Source of the DNA: Blastocladiella emersonii ATCC 22665
Taxonomy: Eukaryota; Blastocladiomycota; Blastocladiomycetes; Blastocladiales; Blastocladiaceae
Assembly: GCA_025594325.1 (NCBI GenBank)
Contig: JANHCV010000009.1
Location: 1,488,001-1,552,000, forward strand
Direction: 5' to 3'
Length of the DNA stretch: 64,000 nucleotides
The notes beneath the pieces are model-generated. The model saw only the letters and a program-made list of their open reading frames with translations, was not told the DNA's origin and did no database searches. Positions 12,801 through 23,000 of the stretch are shown piece by piece (position 1 is the first letter of the stretch; every line of letters begins with the position of its first letter). Position numbers and translations under genes: made by a program.

Positions 12801-13328
12801 GCGCGCGGTCGGGTCGTCATCCCGAGCCGCGGCGCTCTTCGTTGTTCACCCATTTTTGTACCTCTTAGACTGTATACCAACCCTTTTCCTGCCCATCCAT
12901 GGTCTCGATTAATTAAATCTGAGTCTCGCTCAGGGTTGACGCGCTGCTGGTCGCGGCGGGTGGGGCTTGGTCGCTGCGGGCTGAGCGACGCGTCGCGTTT
13001 CAGCCTCCTCACGCGCGGTGCTGCGTCTCGACCTGCCTCGAAGACCCCTAAGAAGACGGGGAAAGGTTGATATGCGATGATGAGGAATAGGTTGGATTTT
13101 GCGGAGTGCGGACAGGTACAGAGAACAAGGAAACTAATCAAACAAAACACTCGAGAGCCCGCGGGCCGCCGAAAGCGCGGGTCGGGTCGGCGTCCCCGCA
13201 TCGAAAGTCTATAGCGCACGCGGCCCGCCGTCGGTGTCGGGACCACGTACGCGCGTGATAGTGGCGGTGGTGGGTAACGAGCTGATGAAAGTGCGAGGCC
13301 GAGCCCGGAACCGCCGACCCAGAGCCGC
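12801..13328. other. Intergenic, convergent 3' flanks
   Basis: No gene supported. The less GC-rich patch near 12,850-12,930 (TTAATTAAATC) could hold 3' processing signals for the convergent flanking genes. Confidence 0.4.
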
Positions 13329-15160
13329 TTACTCGAGCGACACCACAACCGCGCTCGCCTGCACCCCCGCCCCCGCCCCGCCTCCGGTAACGACGGTCGG
13401 CGTGGTCGGTGGCGCGAACGCGGGCGCCTTGACGTTGAGCAGCGACGGGCGGCGCTGTGGCGTTCCGTGAACCGGGATCGCGGCGACCTCGGCGGCGACC
13501 GCGACCACGTTCTCGGCAGCAATCTGCGACGCGGGCGCGGGCGCCGGGGCTGTGAACGACGACCCGGACGCGCGGCGGAGGTGCGTCGCGGACCGCATGC
13601 GCCGTGGACTCCCACCGACACCGACGCCGTTGTGGTGCGCCGGGTAGCCGGTGCCGGGGGCGCCCGGGGTCCCGATAACGCCGGGGCCGGGCGCGACGTA
13701 GGCGATGGGAGAGGAGGAGGAAGAAGAAGACGGGCCGGTGGCGGGGCGCGGCGGGAGGACCATGGACATGGACCGGGGCTTCCGCAGGGCGTGCGCGTGC
13801 GGCGGCTGCGGCGCGTACGGTCCCGCGGGCATCCCCGCCGTGCCAGCGGGCGTGACGAGCGGGGCGGACGAGAACATGGGCGCGGACCGCTGCGACGGGA
13901 GGATCGACGCCGACAGCCGGCGCGCATGCCCCCCACCGCCGACGCTCGGACTCGACGACGGCGTGTTGGGCCCGATGCCGAGCGACCGCTGGTACGGCGG
14001 GAAGACGCCAGCGGCGGCGAGGTACGCGGCCTCGTTGTCGTGGTAGAAGAAGCACCGGGTGCCGTACACGCACCCGTTCGGGAACTTGGCCACGTTCTCC
14101 TCGTTCTTGCACTTCTCGAGCGGGTGCCAGTACACGCACGTACCGCCGTACTTGCACTGCGGCCAGTACGCGCACCGGATTTTCTTGGGCTTGTCAGCGG
14201 GGTCGCTCGACGACGACGTCTCGCTGGCGCCCGTCGGCGACGCGGACCGGGACGCCGCGGGCGACGCCGTCGTGGAGCCCGGGACGAAAGCGGCTGCGGC
14301 GAGGTTCAGGTTCGACGCGCGGCGCGGGATCGCGGGCGCCGCCGCGGCGGGTTTTTCGCGCACGTCCTCGTCGTCGTCGCTCTCGGCGACCCGCACGGCG
14401 GCGCGCGCGTGGTGGTGCATGTGGTGGTCGTCGTCGGTCTCGGTGATGGCGCCGAGCGACGCGGCCGACGCGGAGCGGGAATGCGCGTGGATGTTGGCGA
14501 GCGAGGGCCGCGGCGGGAGCGGCGGGGCGGGCCGCGTCGGCGGCGCAGGCGGTTCCGAGCCCGAGGGCTTCGGGATGGTGATGGGGTCCAGCGTCTCGAG
14601 CTGCAGGTGCGGCGGCTTCACGGGCGTCGCGGGGGGCGTCAGGGGCAGGGCGTACGGGTTCGGGTGGTGCGGGTGAGGGTGAGGGTAGTGAGGGTCAGCA
14701 GGCGTCACAGCGCGGGTGATGCCGGACGTCGAGTCGGCGGCGGAGGCGGGAGCAGCGCCGTCGTCGATGACGATCTCGGTCAGGTCGTCGTGGCCGGCGG
14801 CGTTCTTGGCGGCGGCGTGCGCCGCGTTGGCCGCATCGACGGCGGCGGCGGGGTCCGCGTTCGGGTCGCCGCCGAGCTTGACTAGACGTTTGCGAGGGAC
14901 AAGCGTGAGTGAGATGTGATGCCAGCGGAGCGGAGTAGACGGTTTCAGATCACAGCGTTGCAAGCCCCGCCGGGTGCAACACCACACCCCGCGCGCGCGG
15001 CGACGAGGGGCGGCGCGTACAAGCACACCCTTCGCAGCGCGCGACGGTCGAGGATCGGGTGGCGTGAAGGTGGGGGAGCGAGCGTACCAGACAGGCGGCG
15101 GCCGACGTAGACGGCGGCGGCGCCGGCGGACGCGGCGAGGCCGAGGTACACGGTGGACAT
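13329..15160 (-). CDS. CCCH zinc-finger protein with N-terminal hydrophobic anchor
   Basis: Exon 1 (15160-15088) starts at an ATG and encodes a short hydrophobic helix (VYLGLAASAGAAAVYVG) followed by basic residues. Intron 15087-14882 (206 nt, GTACGC...CTCAC...TAG) joins in frame to exon 2 (14881-13329), giving 541 residues. Around residues 255-305 lie two CCCH-type fingers: CAYWPQCKYGGTCVYWH fits C-x5-C-x5-C-x3-H, the spacing of the Nab2/ZC3H14 group, and a second ends in GCVYGTRCFFYH. Fingers of this type bind poly(A) or other RNA. The rest is disordered and rich in Ser, Pro, Ala and His. The anchor would place an RNA-binding domain on a membrane, which is unusual; a mitochondrial targeting peptide is an alternative. 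Family assignment is by spacing only. Confidence 0.75.
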
Positions 15161-16140
15161 GGTGATGCTGGATGGGGTTTCGTCGTTTACGTTTCTCTAT
15201 CGGTGGGTGACCTGGACGATGACGGCGGTAGCGAGGGCGGCGGTCAGTCGGTCAGTGATGGGCGTGGGTGCGAGCGAGCGCACGCCGTCTCTGCAGCTGT
15301 TGCAGCAACAGGAGCAACGCCGATCGGCTGCGGGGAGCGGTGGCGCTGCGACGATGGGCGTCGGCGCCGGCGAGAGACGTACAAGGTATCGAGCGGATCC
15401 TTGACGACGCGGGTAGGTTTCTTCTTTCGTTGGTCGTTGTTTGCGTGAAGCCCTGTCCTGTAACGAGGAGAGGGGAGGGGAGGGTGGAAGGGAGGAGAAG
15501 GAGCGAGGTGTGGTGTTGGGAAGCCCTGCAGATGACGCCCCCGGCTGGCTGCGCTGCTCTCACGCGGTGATCCTGGTTCGTCGGCGTCGGCGTCGCCGGC
15601 GTCTAAGTGTATCGCGGTCTAAGAAAGGAAGGAGTCGCAGCGAGCAGGCGGACGAGGGGAGAGAGAGAGAAAGGGCGGCCGCGGCGGGGCGGGGGCAGCG
15701 GTGGCGGCGGTGGCGGCGGCCGGCGTGCTTTCAACACCCCCGCTCGAACAGCAACCCCCACACGCAAACAACATGGCTTCATCAGGTGGCGCTGCCGCTC
15801 TCCCTGCACTCGAACCACGGCTCCGCGGGGACACGGCGATCTTCTCCAGCTGCCCCAGACGGGCCGAGACGCACACCGCGCGCTCCGAGAGCTCTCACAT
15901 GGCGAATGCATCAAGTTTCCCGTCGGCGACGTCGTGAGCGAGGAGGAGGCGATGGCTGCGACGTGCTCGCGGTCGGCCGGGCGCACGCGTCACGCGAGCG
16001 AAGGGCGTTCGAGAAGGTGGGCGCGACGCGAACGGCTTCTCACGCCCGCCGTCCGTCGTCCTCGCGCTCTCTCTCTCTCAGACCTCGCCTTGCACGCTAC
16101 GAAGCTCATGGATAGACCTTGCACTCGCACCTGATCCGCC
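15161..16140. other. Divergent intergenic region
   Basis: Lies between the start codons of the CCCH gene (minus) and the gene at 16141 (plus), so it probably holds both promoters. Frames on both strands are low-complexity Arg-rich noise. A short GA-rich tract is at 15,655-15,675. No RNA gene was recognised. Confidence 0.4.
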
Positions 16141-17607
16141 ATGCCCATCTCCAAGCGGAGTCGCATCGCCACGGGCGCGGCGCCGCCCAAGAGCGCGACC
16201 TCGCTCTTCCCGCAGTCCACGTCGCCGCCCCGGGCCGCTGCTCTCGCTGTTGCGCCTCAGCCGCAGGGTCTTTTCTCTGCGGTCAATCTCAACTCGACGT
16301 GCGACGCGTCGTCGGACCGCGCGCCGTGGGTCCCGCCTGGCGCGTCGGGCGTCTCCAAGCTCGGTCTGCCAACGCAGCCGTCCTTCTCATGGCTCGCCTC
16401 GCCGCAGGACCCAACCGCGCTTGCCCCTTCGCAATCCGTCGGCCTAACCGTCCCGCCGACGCGCGCGCCGCCGCCTCCCTCGCACCACTCTACCCTCGGG
16501 TTCATGCCGCGCATCTTCTCGCCGACCATGGCGTCGCTCACTGGACCTGCGGTGCCGCTCGCCCACGCTTCTTCCTCTCGCAGCCCTCCCACTTCGGCGC
16601 TCCTCTCGGCCGCGGGCGGCCAAGTGACTGCTGCTCCTGCGCCGATCCGCCTCTCGCAGCTGTGGAAGCCTACCCCTGAACCCGGTGACGATGCTACGGC
16701 CAAATCTTCGTCGCAGGCCGCGGTCGCCGACCTCGTCACGCCCGTGCTCAGCCAGACCGCCGCCGGCCTTGTATCACCCGTCTCGAGCGCGACCATCTCG
16801 ACCGCCGCCGCCGAGGCCGAGATCAACGAGCGCCTCGCCCCCGTCTCGCGCGCGGCGACTTTTGCTTCCGACGGTCCCCTCCAGAAGTCGGATCTGCGCC
16901 GCGGCATCGACTCGGCGACCGACCTCGTCGACCTGCGCCGCGAGCTCCACCTGCTGCGCCGCAGCGGGTCTGAGCCCATGCCGACGCGCGAGCCCGCGTC
17001 GCTTCCCGTCAAACGGTCCCAGTCCCTCGAACCTTCGACGGCGGCTGGCAGTAAACGGGCCAAGTACACGTCGGCGCCCGTTGTCCCGTGGATGTCTTCG
17101 CGCGCGCCGCCCGCTCCCGCACAATCCGACGCCGACCTCGCCCTTGCCATTGCCACGCGCCGCGCGACCCACGCCAACGGGCTCCGCCACTACGCCGCGG
17201 TCCTCGCCGACCACTCGCGCGTCCCGCACCAGGCCCGCGTGACGGTGGCGGTGGCCGAGGCGCTGCTCATGGACGAGTTTGTCGATCTCGCGCACTTCCA
17301 CCCCGCGGGCGCCGGCGTGCCTGTCGCGTCGGTCGCCGAGTGGGTCGCGAGCTTCCGCGCGTACGCCGCGTGCAGCGCGTTCGTGTTCCCTGAGAAACGC
17401 GCGGCGTATGACGGGTACCTCGACGCGGTGATGGCGGTTGCGGTCGAGTTCAAGGGGATCGGCGCGGTGCTCGTGTACGACGAGTGTGTGCGCCGCGCGC
17501 TCGCGATGCGGGTGCCGGGCGTCAACGGGTTTGCAGATCTGCATGAGCCCGGGATGGAGGCGGTCCGTCGGCACCAGGCGGGCGAGGGCGGGGAGATGGA
17601 GGTGTGA
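16141..17607 (+). CDS. Unrecognised protein with a helical C-terminal domain
   Basis: One uninterrupted 488-codon frame from ATG to TGA. The first 330 residues are Ser/Ala/Pro/Thr-rich and probably disordered, with a short basic patch near residue 300. The last 150 residues look folded and helical, with a pattern of conserved aromatic and acidic positions (WVASFRAYAAC, AYDGYLDAV, VYDECVRRALAM). This pattern resembles domains I associate with ORF1 or gag-like proteins of retroelements and other mobile elements in basal eukaryotes, but that is only a resemblance. Codon use is strongly GC3, like the neighbouring host genes. Function unknown. Confidence 0.65.
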   Translation: MPISKRSRIATGAAPPKSATSLFPQSTSPPRAAALAVAPQPQGLFSAVNLNSTCDASSDRAPWVPPGASGVSKLGLPTQPSFSWLASPQDPTALAPSQSVGLTVPPTRAPPPPSHHSTLGFMPRIFSPTMASLTGPAVPLAHASSSRSPPTSALLSAAGGQVTAAPAPIRLSQLWKPTPEPGDDATAKSSSQAAVADLVTPVLSQTAAGLVSPVSSATISTAAAEAEINERLAPVSRAATFASDGPLQKSDLRRGIDSATDLVDLRRELHLLRRSGSEPMPTREPASLPVKRSQSLEPSTAAGSKRAKYTSAPVVPWMSSRAPPAPAQSDADLALAIATRRATHANGLRHYAAVLADHSRVPHQARVTVAVAEALLMDEFVDLAHFHPAGAGVPVASVAEWVASFRAYAACSAFVFPEKRAAYDGYLDAVMAVAVEFKGIGAVLVYDECVRRALAMRVPGVNGFADLHEPGMEAVRRHQAGEGGEMEV

Positions 17608-17794
17608 GGCCCGGTGAGAGGAAGATGAGGATGACTGGCGCTAGACTTGAAAACCCATTGCTCATACAACCGAATACCTTGCGGAGACGCGACGGGATAT
17701 CACGTCTGGGTCACTTGATGCTCAGCCTCGCCGTGCAAGGGGTCGTCGCTCTTCTCGCGAGCACCGCAGCTTGAGAGCTCTCCGCCGGCCCACC

Positions 17795-18620
17795 ATGAAT
17801 GCAATGCAGTCACTCAACCCGGTCGAGGCCAACTCGGCGCAACAGCCGCTCGGCCGCGCCGCGCGCACCAGGCGCGCCAGCTCGGTGCTGTCGGTCGCCG
17901 ACTCGGAGACCTCCTCCCCCTCCGACCCCGACCCCGCCGATCCGGACAGCTACACCCTGCTCGCGCTATCGCCCGAGCTCCTGACGTCCGTTGTCGCCTT
18001 CTCCCGCGCGCGGCTCGCCACGTGCACCGCCACGCGCCGCCTGCGCGACGCGGCAAACTCGCCCCACGTCAAGTTCGTGTGGCTCGAGGACCTGCTCAAG
18101 GACGAGTACGACGACCCCGAGTTCGGCACCTACGTCGCCGCCGCCAAGGACACGGTGCCGTCGGATGTCGGCGCCCTGATCGAGCTGCCGTTTCTGTTCG
18201 TCCAGGAGCGGCTCGTCGCGGAAGAGGAGGAGGGATACGCGCACTTCACGTCCCTGTTCCGCGTGCTGCTCGACCGGCTGCTCGGGCTCGCGCGGCGCGC
18301 GGTCAGCGCCTGGGAGGCCAAGCACCCGCACCTCCGCGGCCCCGGCGCCGTCTTCGGGTGCATCGTCAAGGACCAGTTCCGGTGCCAACGGCGCGACGAC
18401 GACGCGGTGGGGCCGGCGAAGCGGCTTATGCGCGGGTTCGACGTGCCGACCATCTCGCTGATCCAGCTCCTCATCTCGGCCGTCTGCCGCCTCGACCCGC
18501 CGACGCTGCGCGAGATTCTGGGGCGCGCGCTCGCCGCGATGCCGGACCTCTTTCTCGTTGCCCGACCCGCCAGTGCGTGGGCGCAGGTCAACCACGAGGC
18601 GGGGCAGGTCCTCGCGGGCA
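17795..18620 (+). pseudogene. F-box-like gene cut off by the virus-like element
   Basis: Translation from the ATG at 17795 gives a Ser/Pro leader and then an F-box-like motif (LLALSPELLTSVVAFSRA, residues about 52-70), followed by a helical region like those of fungal F-box proteins. At about residue 275 (after GGCACC near 18,620) the strong GC3 codon bias ends and the sequence becomes unlike the host. The open frame runs on to 18,985 only by chance: the real coding DNA of the element there is on the minus strand. No continuation of the gene was found right of the element at 32.8 kb, so the 3' half is missing or displaced. F-box proteins recruit substrates to SCF ubiquitin ligases; this copy is probably dead. 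Confidence 0.55.
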
Positions 18621-18804
18621 CCCCATCAATGGTCGCCTTGATCTTCTGCCCTGCAAGGCGCTTGGCTGTGATGCGCCTGCCGGTTGCATTGGTCACTCTT
18701 GCAAGTAGATCTGGTACTGTTCTTTGGCCCATGATAGTTACTGTATGGACCGAAAATAAAACGTCCCCCTGTTGGTACCTTTTTCCCCGTGCATCTTGCA
18801 CCAT
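18621..18804 (-). pseudogene. Truncated ORF at the left edge of the element
   Basis: On the minus strand the frame starting at an ATG at 18,804 (or 18,732) reads a basic peptide (MGQRTVPDLLARVTNATG followed by several Lys and Arg) and runs without stop across the junction into the interrupted F-box-like gene. Its true C-terminus is therefore lost. Function unknown. It may be the 5' part of a gene whose remainder was lost when the element was truncated or rearranged. Confidence 0.35.
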
Positions 18805-18826
18805 TGGGCGTACCTTTTTCCCCGTG
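18775..18826 (+). repeat. Two 17-bp direct repeats near the left edge
   Basis: GTACCTTTTTCCCCGTG occurs exactly at 18,775-18,791 and 18,810-18,826, 35 bp apart. They overlap the possible start of the truncated minus-strand ORF and could be protein-binding or promoter sites. Confidence 0.75.
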
Positions 18827-18844
18827 GCAGGTGCCTTTTGTCCC

Positions 18845-19099
18845 TCAGATGGTGGTGCTATTTGCCCCCTGGTCCCGGCGCTTGGCGTTGAGTGCCTTGT
18901 AGATCCGGATCTTGACCCGCTCTGCCCGCGCTGCCTCGTTGTCAACGTGCGTGTACCGGTTGGCCTTGCAGTCGCGCTTCCGTAGCCACTTGGCCTTGTC
19001 CTTGTCGCTCTTGTTGTACCAGCTGCTTGGAATGGGCATGGTCCCGGCGAGGTGCTCCCGCCACTCGTCCAGGCTCAGGTCATGGTCGCTGGAAATCAT
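18845..19099 (-). CDS. Small basic protein of the virus-like element
   Basis: 84 residues from an ATG at 19,099, divergent from the fibre gene with only 20 bp between the starts. The product is basic and hydrophilic (for example DKAKWLRKRDCKANRY), with no membrane segment; a nucleic-acid-binding role is possible. Codon use matches the other genes of the element rather than the host. No family recognised. Confidence 0.45.
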   Translation of the reverse strand: MISSDHDLSLDEWREHLAGTMPIPSSWYNKSDKDKAKWLRKRDCKANRYTHVDNEAARAERVKIRIYKALNAKRRDQGANSTTI

Positions 19100-19119
19100 T
19101 CTGTTGCTTAAGGTTAAAC

Positions 19120-19843
19120 ATGGTCAAGAATATCTTTAACGTCTCAAGTACTGCGTCTCCAACCGTGTCTACCACGGGGGTCCCGGACGTGTCCAAGGCC
19201 TACGTTGACGTGGCCATCAGTGCCGTGTACGCCACGGTCGGCGCACCTGTTGCTGGCCCTGGCGTGGCAGTCTCAGGGACCACTGTCTCGACCAAGGTCG
19301 ACAACCAGACCCTTGGCGTGGGCGCAGCTGGGCTCTATGTCAAGTTGGTTGGCACGGTACAGCTGCTCCCGGCCAGCGTCACGGCCGACAAGGTCGCCAC
19401 GATTACAGCAGGGCAGGTCACAGGCAAGCTCGTCGATGCTCAGCTGGACACTGTGTCTGCGTCCAAGGTCGTGGGCGTGCTCAGTGCGTCCAACCTCCCA
19501 GCCGTCGGAACCTCGGTCCTGGCAGACGGCTCAGTGACAGATGCCAAGGTTGCGTCCGTGTCCGGGTCCAAGCTCGTGGCAGGCACAGTCGGGACCTCGG
19601 TCCTGGCAGACGGCTCAGTGACTGATGCCAAGGTCGCGTCCGTGTCTGGGTCCAAGCTTGTGGCAGGCACAGTCGGCACGGCGGCTCTCATTGACCTGGC
19701 AGTCACAGATGCCAAGGTCGCGTCCGTGTCTGGGTCCAAGCTCGTTGCAGGGACTATTGGGACGGGAGCCCTGGCAGATGGTGCCGTATCCAACGCCAAG
19801 GTGGCAGCTGGCATCGACGGGTCCAAGCTGGCAGCGGGCACGG
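19120..19843 (+). pseudogene. Fibre protein, N-terminal part, split by a retrotransposon
   Basis: ATG at 19,120 preceded by GGTTAAAC. The N-terminus carries KAYVDVAISAV, a motif typical of phage and algal-virus tail fibres. Then come four 28-residue repeats with consensus L-A-D-G-x-V-T-D-A-K-V-A-S-V-S-G-S-K-L (from about residue 128), a pattern known from trimeric beta-rich fibre shafts. The reading frame is broken after the first base of codon 242 by a Ty3/gypsy element inserted at 19,844. The same repeat pattern and frame resume at 25,140, so before the insertion the gene encoded about 647 residues. An upstream TTG at 19,027 stays open but overlaps the divergent gene, so the ATG is preferred. 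Confidence 0.75.
19504..19843 (+). repeat. 84-bp tandem repeats in the fibre shaft
   Basis: Four units of 84 bp. The first two are nearly identical at DNA level (GTCGGAACCTCGGTCCTGGC and GTCGGGACCTCGGTCCTGGC starts); the third and fourth diverge. The near identity suggests recent unit duplication, a known way for fibres to change length. Confidence 0.8.
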
Positions 19844-20017
19844 TGTAAGGTGCCGAGGGGGAGGGTCTTGTGCCACGAGGAATGACTAGCCGGATAATGA
19901 AGGATTGTATCACGAATGACAAGAGAGAGGGAGAGCGAGGGCAACGCTCGGCTTATGAGGGACTGCGCCACCAGCCCGCGCCACCAGCCCGAGCCGTCGG
20001 ATCACTGAACCGTGACA
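19844..20017 (-). repeat. 3' LTR of the chromovirus
   Basis: 174 bp, TGTAAGG...CGTGACA on the plus strand. By eye identical to the LTR at 24,961-25,134. Confidence 0.95.
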
Positions 20018-20037
20018 CTATCTCCCCTTCCCCCTCC
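20018..20037 (-). promoter_or_regulatory. Polypurine tract of the chromovirus
   Basis: On the minus strand GGAGGGGGAAGGGGAGA directly precedes the 3' LTR. It overlaps the last codons and the TAG stop of pol, and is the expected primer site for plus-strand DNA synthesis. Confidence 0.8.
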
Positions 20038-23000
20038 GCGGGTCGGGTTTTGACGGGTTCTGCGCGTGGAACTCGGCGAGCAGCTCGAGGTGCTTGAGGT
20101 TCGCGTACGGCTCCCAGGTGTTGTCGTCCTCGGGGCAGCCGTGCCACTTGAGCAGGTACTCGACGCTGCGGCCGACCTTGCGCGCGTCGCGGATCGCCTC
20201 GACCGTCCACTCCTCGTGCCCGTTGACGGCGTACGGCGTTGGCGGCGGCAGCGCGCGGCCCGGGAACGCCTCCTCGTCGTGCTCGTCGATCGGCTTGATG
20301 AGCGAGACGTGGAACACGGGATGGACGCGCGCCATGGTTGGCGGCAGCTCGAGCTCGACGGCCGATTTCCGGATGAGGCGCACGATCTTGAGCGGCTCCG
20401 TGTACTTGGGCCCGAGCTTGGCCTTGGGCACGTTGACGCGCAGGTTCTTGGTGCTCAGCAGCACCATGTCGCCGACCTTGTAGTCGGGGCCCTCGCGGCG
20501 GCGGCGGTCAGCGTGCTTCTTGTACAGCTCCTTGGCGCGCTCGACCTTCTCGCGCAGCTTGCCCTGGACGTCGGCAATGCGCTCGGCCAGCGCGGCGGCT
20601 GACGGGACCCGATCCGACCGAACTGGCGCGGCCGAGAGCCGCGGGTCAAACGCGTAGTTGGCCTTGAACGGCGACATGCCCGTTGACTCGTTGACCGTGT
20701 TGTTGATGGCCATCTCGGCGTACCGCAGCAGCTCGGCCCAGTTCGACTGGTCCTCGTTGGCGAACATGCGCAGGTACACCTCGAGGGTCTGGTTCATGCG
20801 CTCGGTCTGCCCGTCGGTCTGCGGGTGGTACGCCGTCGAGAGCTTGGCCTTGATCTCAAGCGACTCGCACATGGCCGACCAGAACCGCGACGTGAACTGC
20901 GACCCGCGGTCCGAGACGATGTCGTCGGGCAGCCCGTGCGGCCGCACCACGTGCTCGATGAAGGCGTCGGCGGTTGTGGCGGCCGTCGGGAGCGCGGCGA
21001 GCGGGATGAAGTGCGTCATCTTGGAGAACCGATCGACGACGACCATGATGCAGGTGTGACCCTTGCTGCGCGGCAGGTCCGTGATGAAGTCCATGGAGAT
21101 CGACGACCATGGCCGCGGCGGCGTGGGCAGCGGCTGCAGCTCGCCGTCAGGCCGGTGGCGCGGCACCTTGGCCCGCGCGCAGGTGAGGCACGACTTGACG
21201 AACCGCTCGATCACCTTGCGCATCCCGGGCCACCAGTACGAGCGCGACACCTTCTCGATGGTGCGCTGGACGCCGAAATGACCGGCTACACGCGTCGCGT
21301 GCGCCTCCTCGATCACCCGGGTGCGCGCGACGCCTGACGGTACGTACAGCCGGTCGTCTCGCCAAACGAAGCCGTCGAGGTCCATGGTGAGCGACGGGTG
21401 CTTGCCCGGGTTCCGCTGCATCGACTGCGCGAGCTCGTCCTCCGCCAGGCCGTCCCGAATCGCGGCGAGCACGTCGTCGCCCTGCGTGCCCGCGACGAGC
21501 GGCGCGCTGGCCGCGGCCGTGGCGGCCACCGTGAGCGCCGACGCGGGAACGACAGCGCGGCCGAGCATCGGGTTGTCAAACAGCTCGTAGTCGGCGCGGC
21601 GCGACAGCGCGTCGGCGCGCCCGTTGATTGCGCCGGGCCGGTACGTGAACCGGAACGAAAACCGCTCGAGGAACAGTGCCCACCGCGCGTGCCGCTGCGA
21701 CTCGACCGTCATGGTGCGAAAGTGCTCGAGGTTCTTGTGGTCCGTGTACACCTCGACCGGGTGCTGCGCGCCCTCGAGGTGGTGGCGCCAGATCTCGAAC
21801 GCGACCTTGATGGCGAGCAGCTCCTTATCCAAGATGGGATAATTCAGCTCCGCCGCCTTGAGCGCGCGCGAGTGGAACGCGACCGGCCGCAGCGTGCCCT
21901 CGTTGTCGACCTGCGACAGGACGCACCCAATGGCGAAGTTGGACGCGTCGGCCTCGACAATGAACTGTTTTGAGGGGTCGGGGTGCGCGAGGAACTGGTC
22001 GGACGCGAACCGCGTCTTGATGGCCGCAAAGGCCGCCGCCTCGGTGTCGCCCCACCGCCACGGCGTGTCCTTCTGCGTAAGACGGGTGAGCGGGATGGTC
22101 AGTTCCGAGAACTCGGGGATGAAGCGGCGGTAGTAGTTGGCGAGGCCCAGGAACGCCTGCACCTCCTTGACCGTCCGTGGCGCGGGCCACTCGGTCACGG
22201 CGCGGACCTTGGCCGGGTCCATCTCGACGCCCTCGGTGGTCAGGATGTGGCCGAGGTACTCGACGCGCGTCACGTCGAATTCGCACTTCTCGAGCTTGAC
22301 GTACAGCTTGTTGTCGGCGAGCCGCTGCAGCACCTCCTTGACGAGCGCCGTGTGCTCTTCGGGGTCCTCGCTGAAGATGAGGATGTCGTCCAGGTACACG
22401 AGAACGCCGCGGCGGTCGAGCAGGTCGCGGAACACGTCGTTGACAAACGCCTGGAACGCGGCCGGCGCGTTGGTCAGCCCGAACGGCATCACCATCCATT
22501 CATAATGTCCGTAGCGCGTGCGGAACGCCGTCTTCCACTCGTCGCCCTCGCGGATGCGGACCAGGTTGTACGCGCCGCGCAGGTCGAACTTGGTGAAGAT
22601 GCGCGCGCCCTGCACTTGGTTCATGAGCTCCGCGATGAGCGGCAGCGCGTAGCGGTTCTTGACCGTCAGCGCGTTGAGGCGGCGGTAGTCCACACACATG
22701 CGGCGCGACCCGTCCTTCTTGGGCACGAACATGATCGGCGCGCCGGCTGGCGACCGCGATGGGCGGATGAAGCCGCGCGCGAGGTTCTCGTCGATGGTCT
22801 TGCGCAGCTCCTCGAGTTCGGGCTGCGACAGGGCGTAGACGGGCAGGAACGGCACCTTGGCGCCCTCGACGAGCTCGATCTCGCAGTCGTACGGTCGGTG
22901 CGGCGGGAGCGCGGACGCCGCGGCGGCATCGAAGACGTGCGCCCACTTGAGGTACTTGGCGGGCAGCACGCGCTTCGGCGCCGCGTCATCTGGCGCCTCG

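Noticed and set aside
13467-14885. 472-codon plus-strand frame opposite the CCCH gene
   Set aside because: Arg/Gly-rich shadow; the minus strand has clear zinc fingers.
18130-18945. 271-codon minus-strand frame
   Set aside because: It crosses the host-element junction; only the part right of about 18,620 belongs to the element and the rest is antisense to the F-box-like gene.
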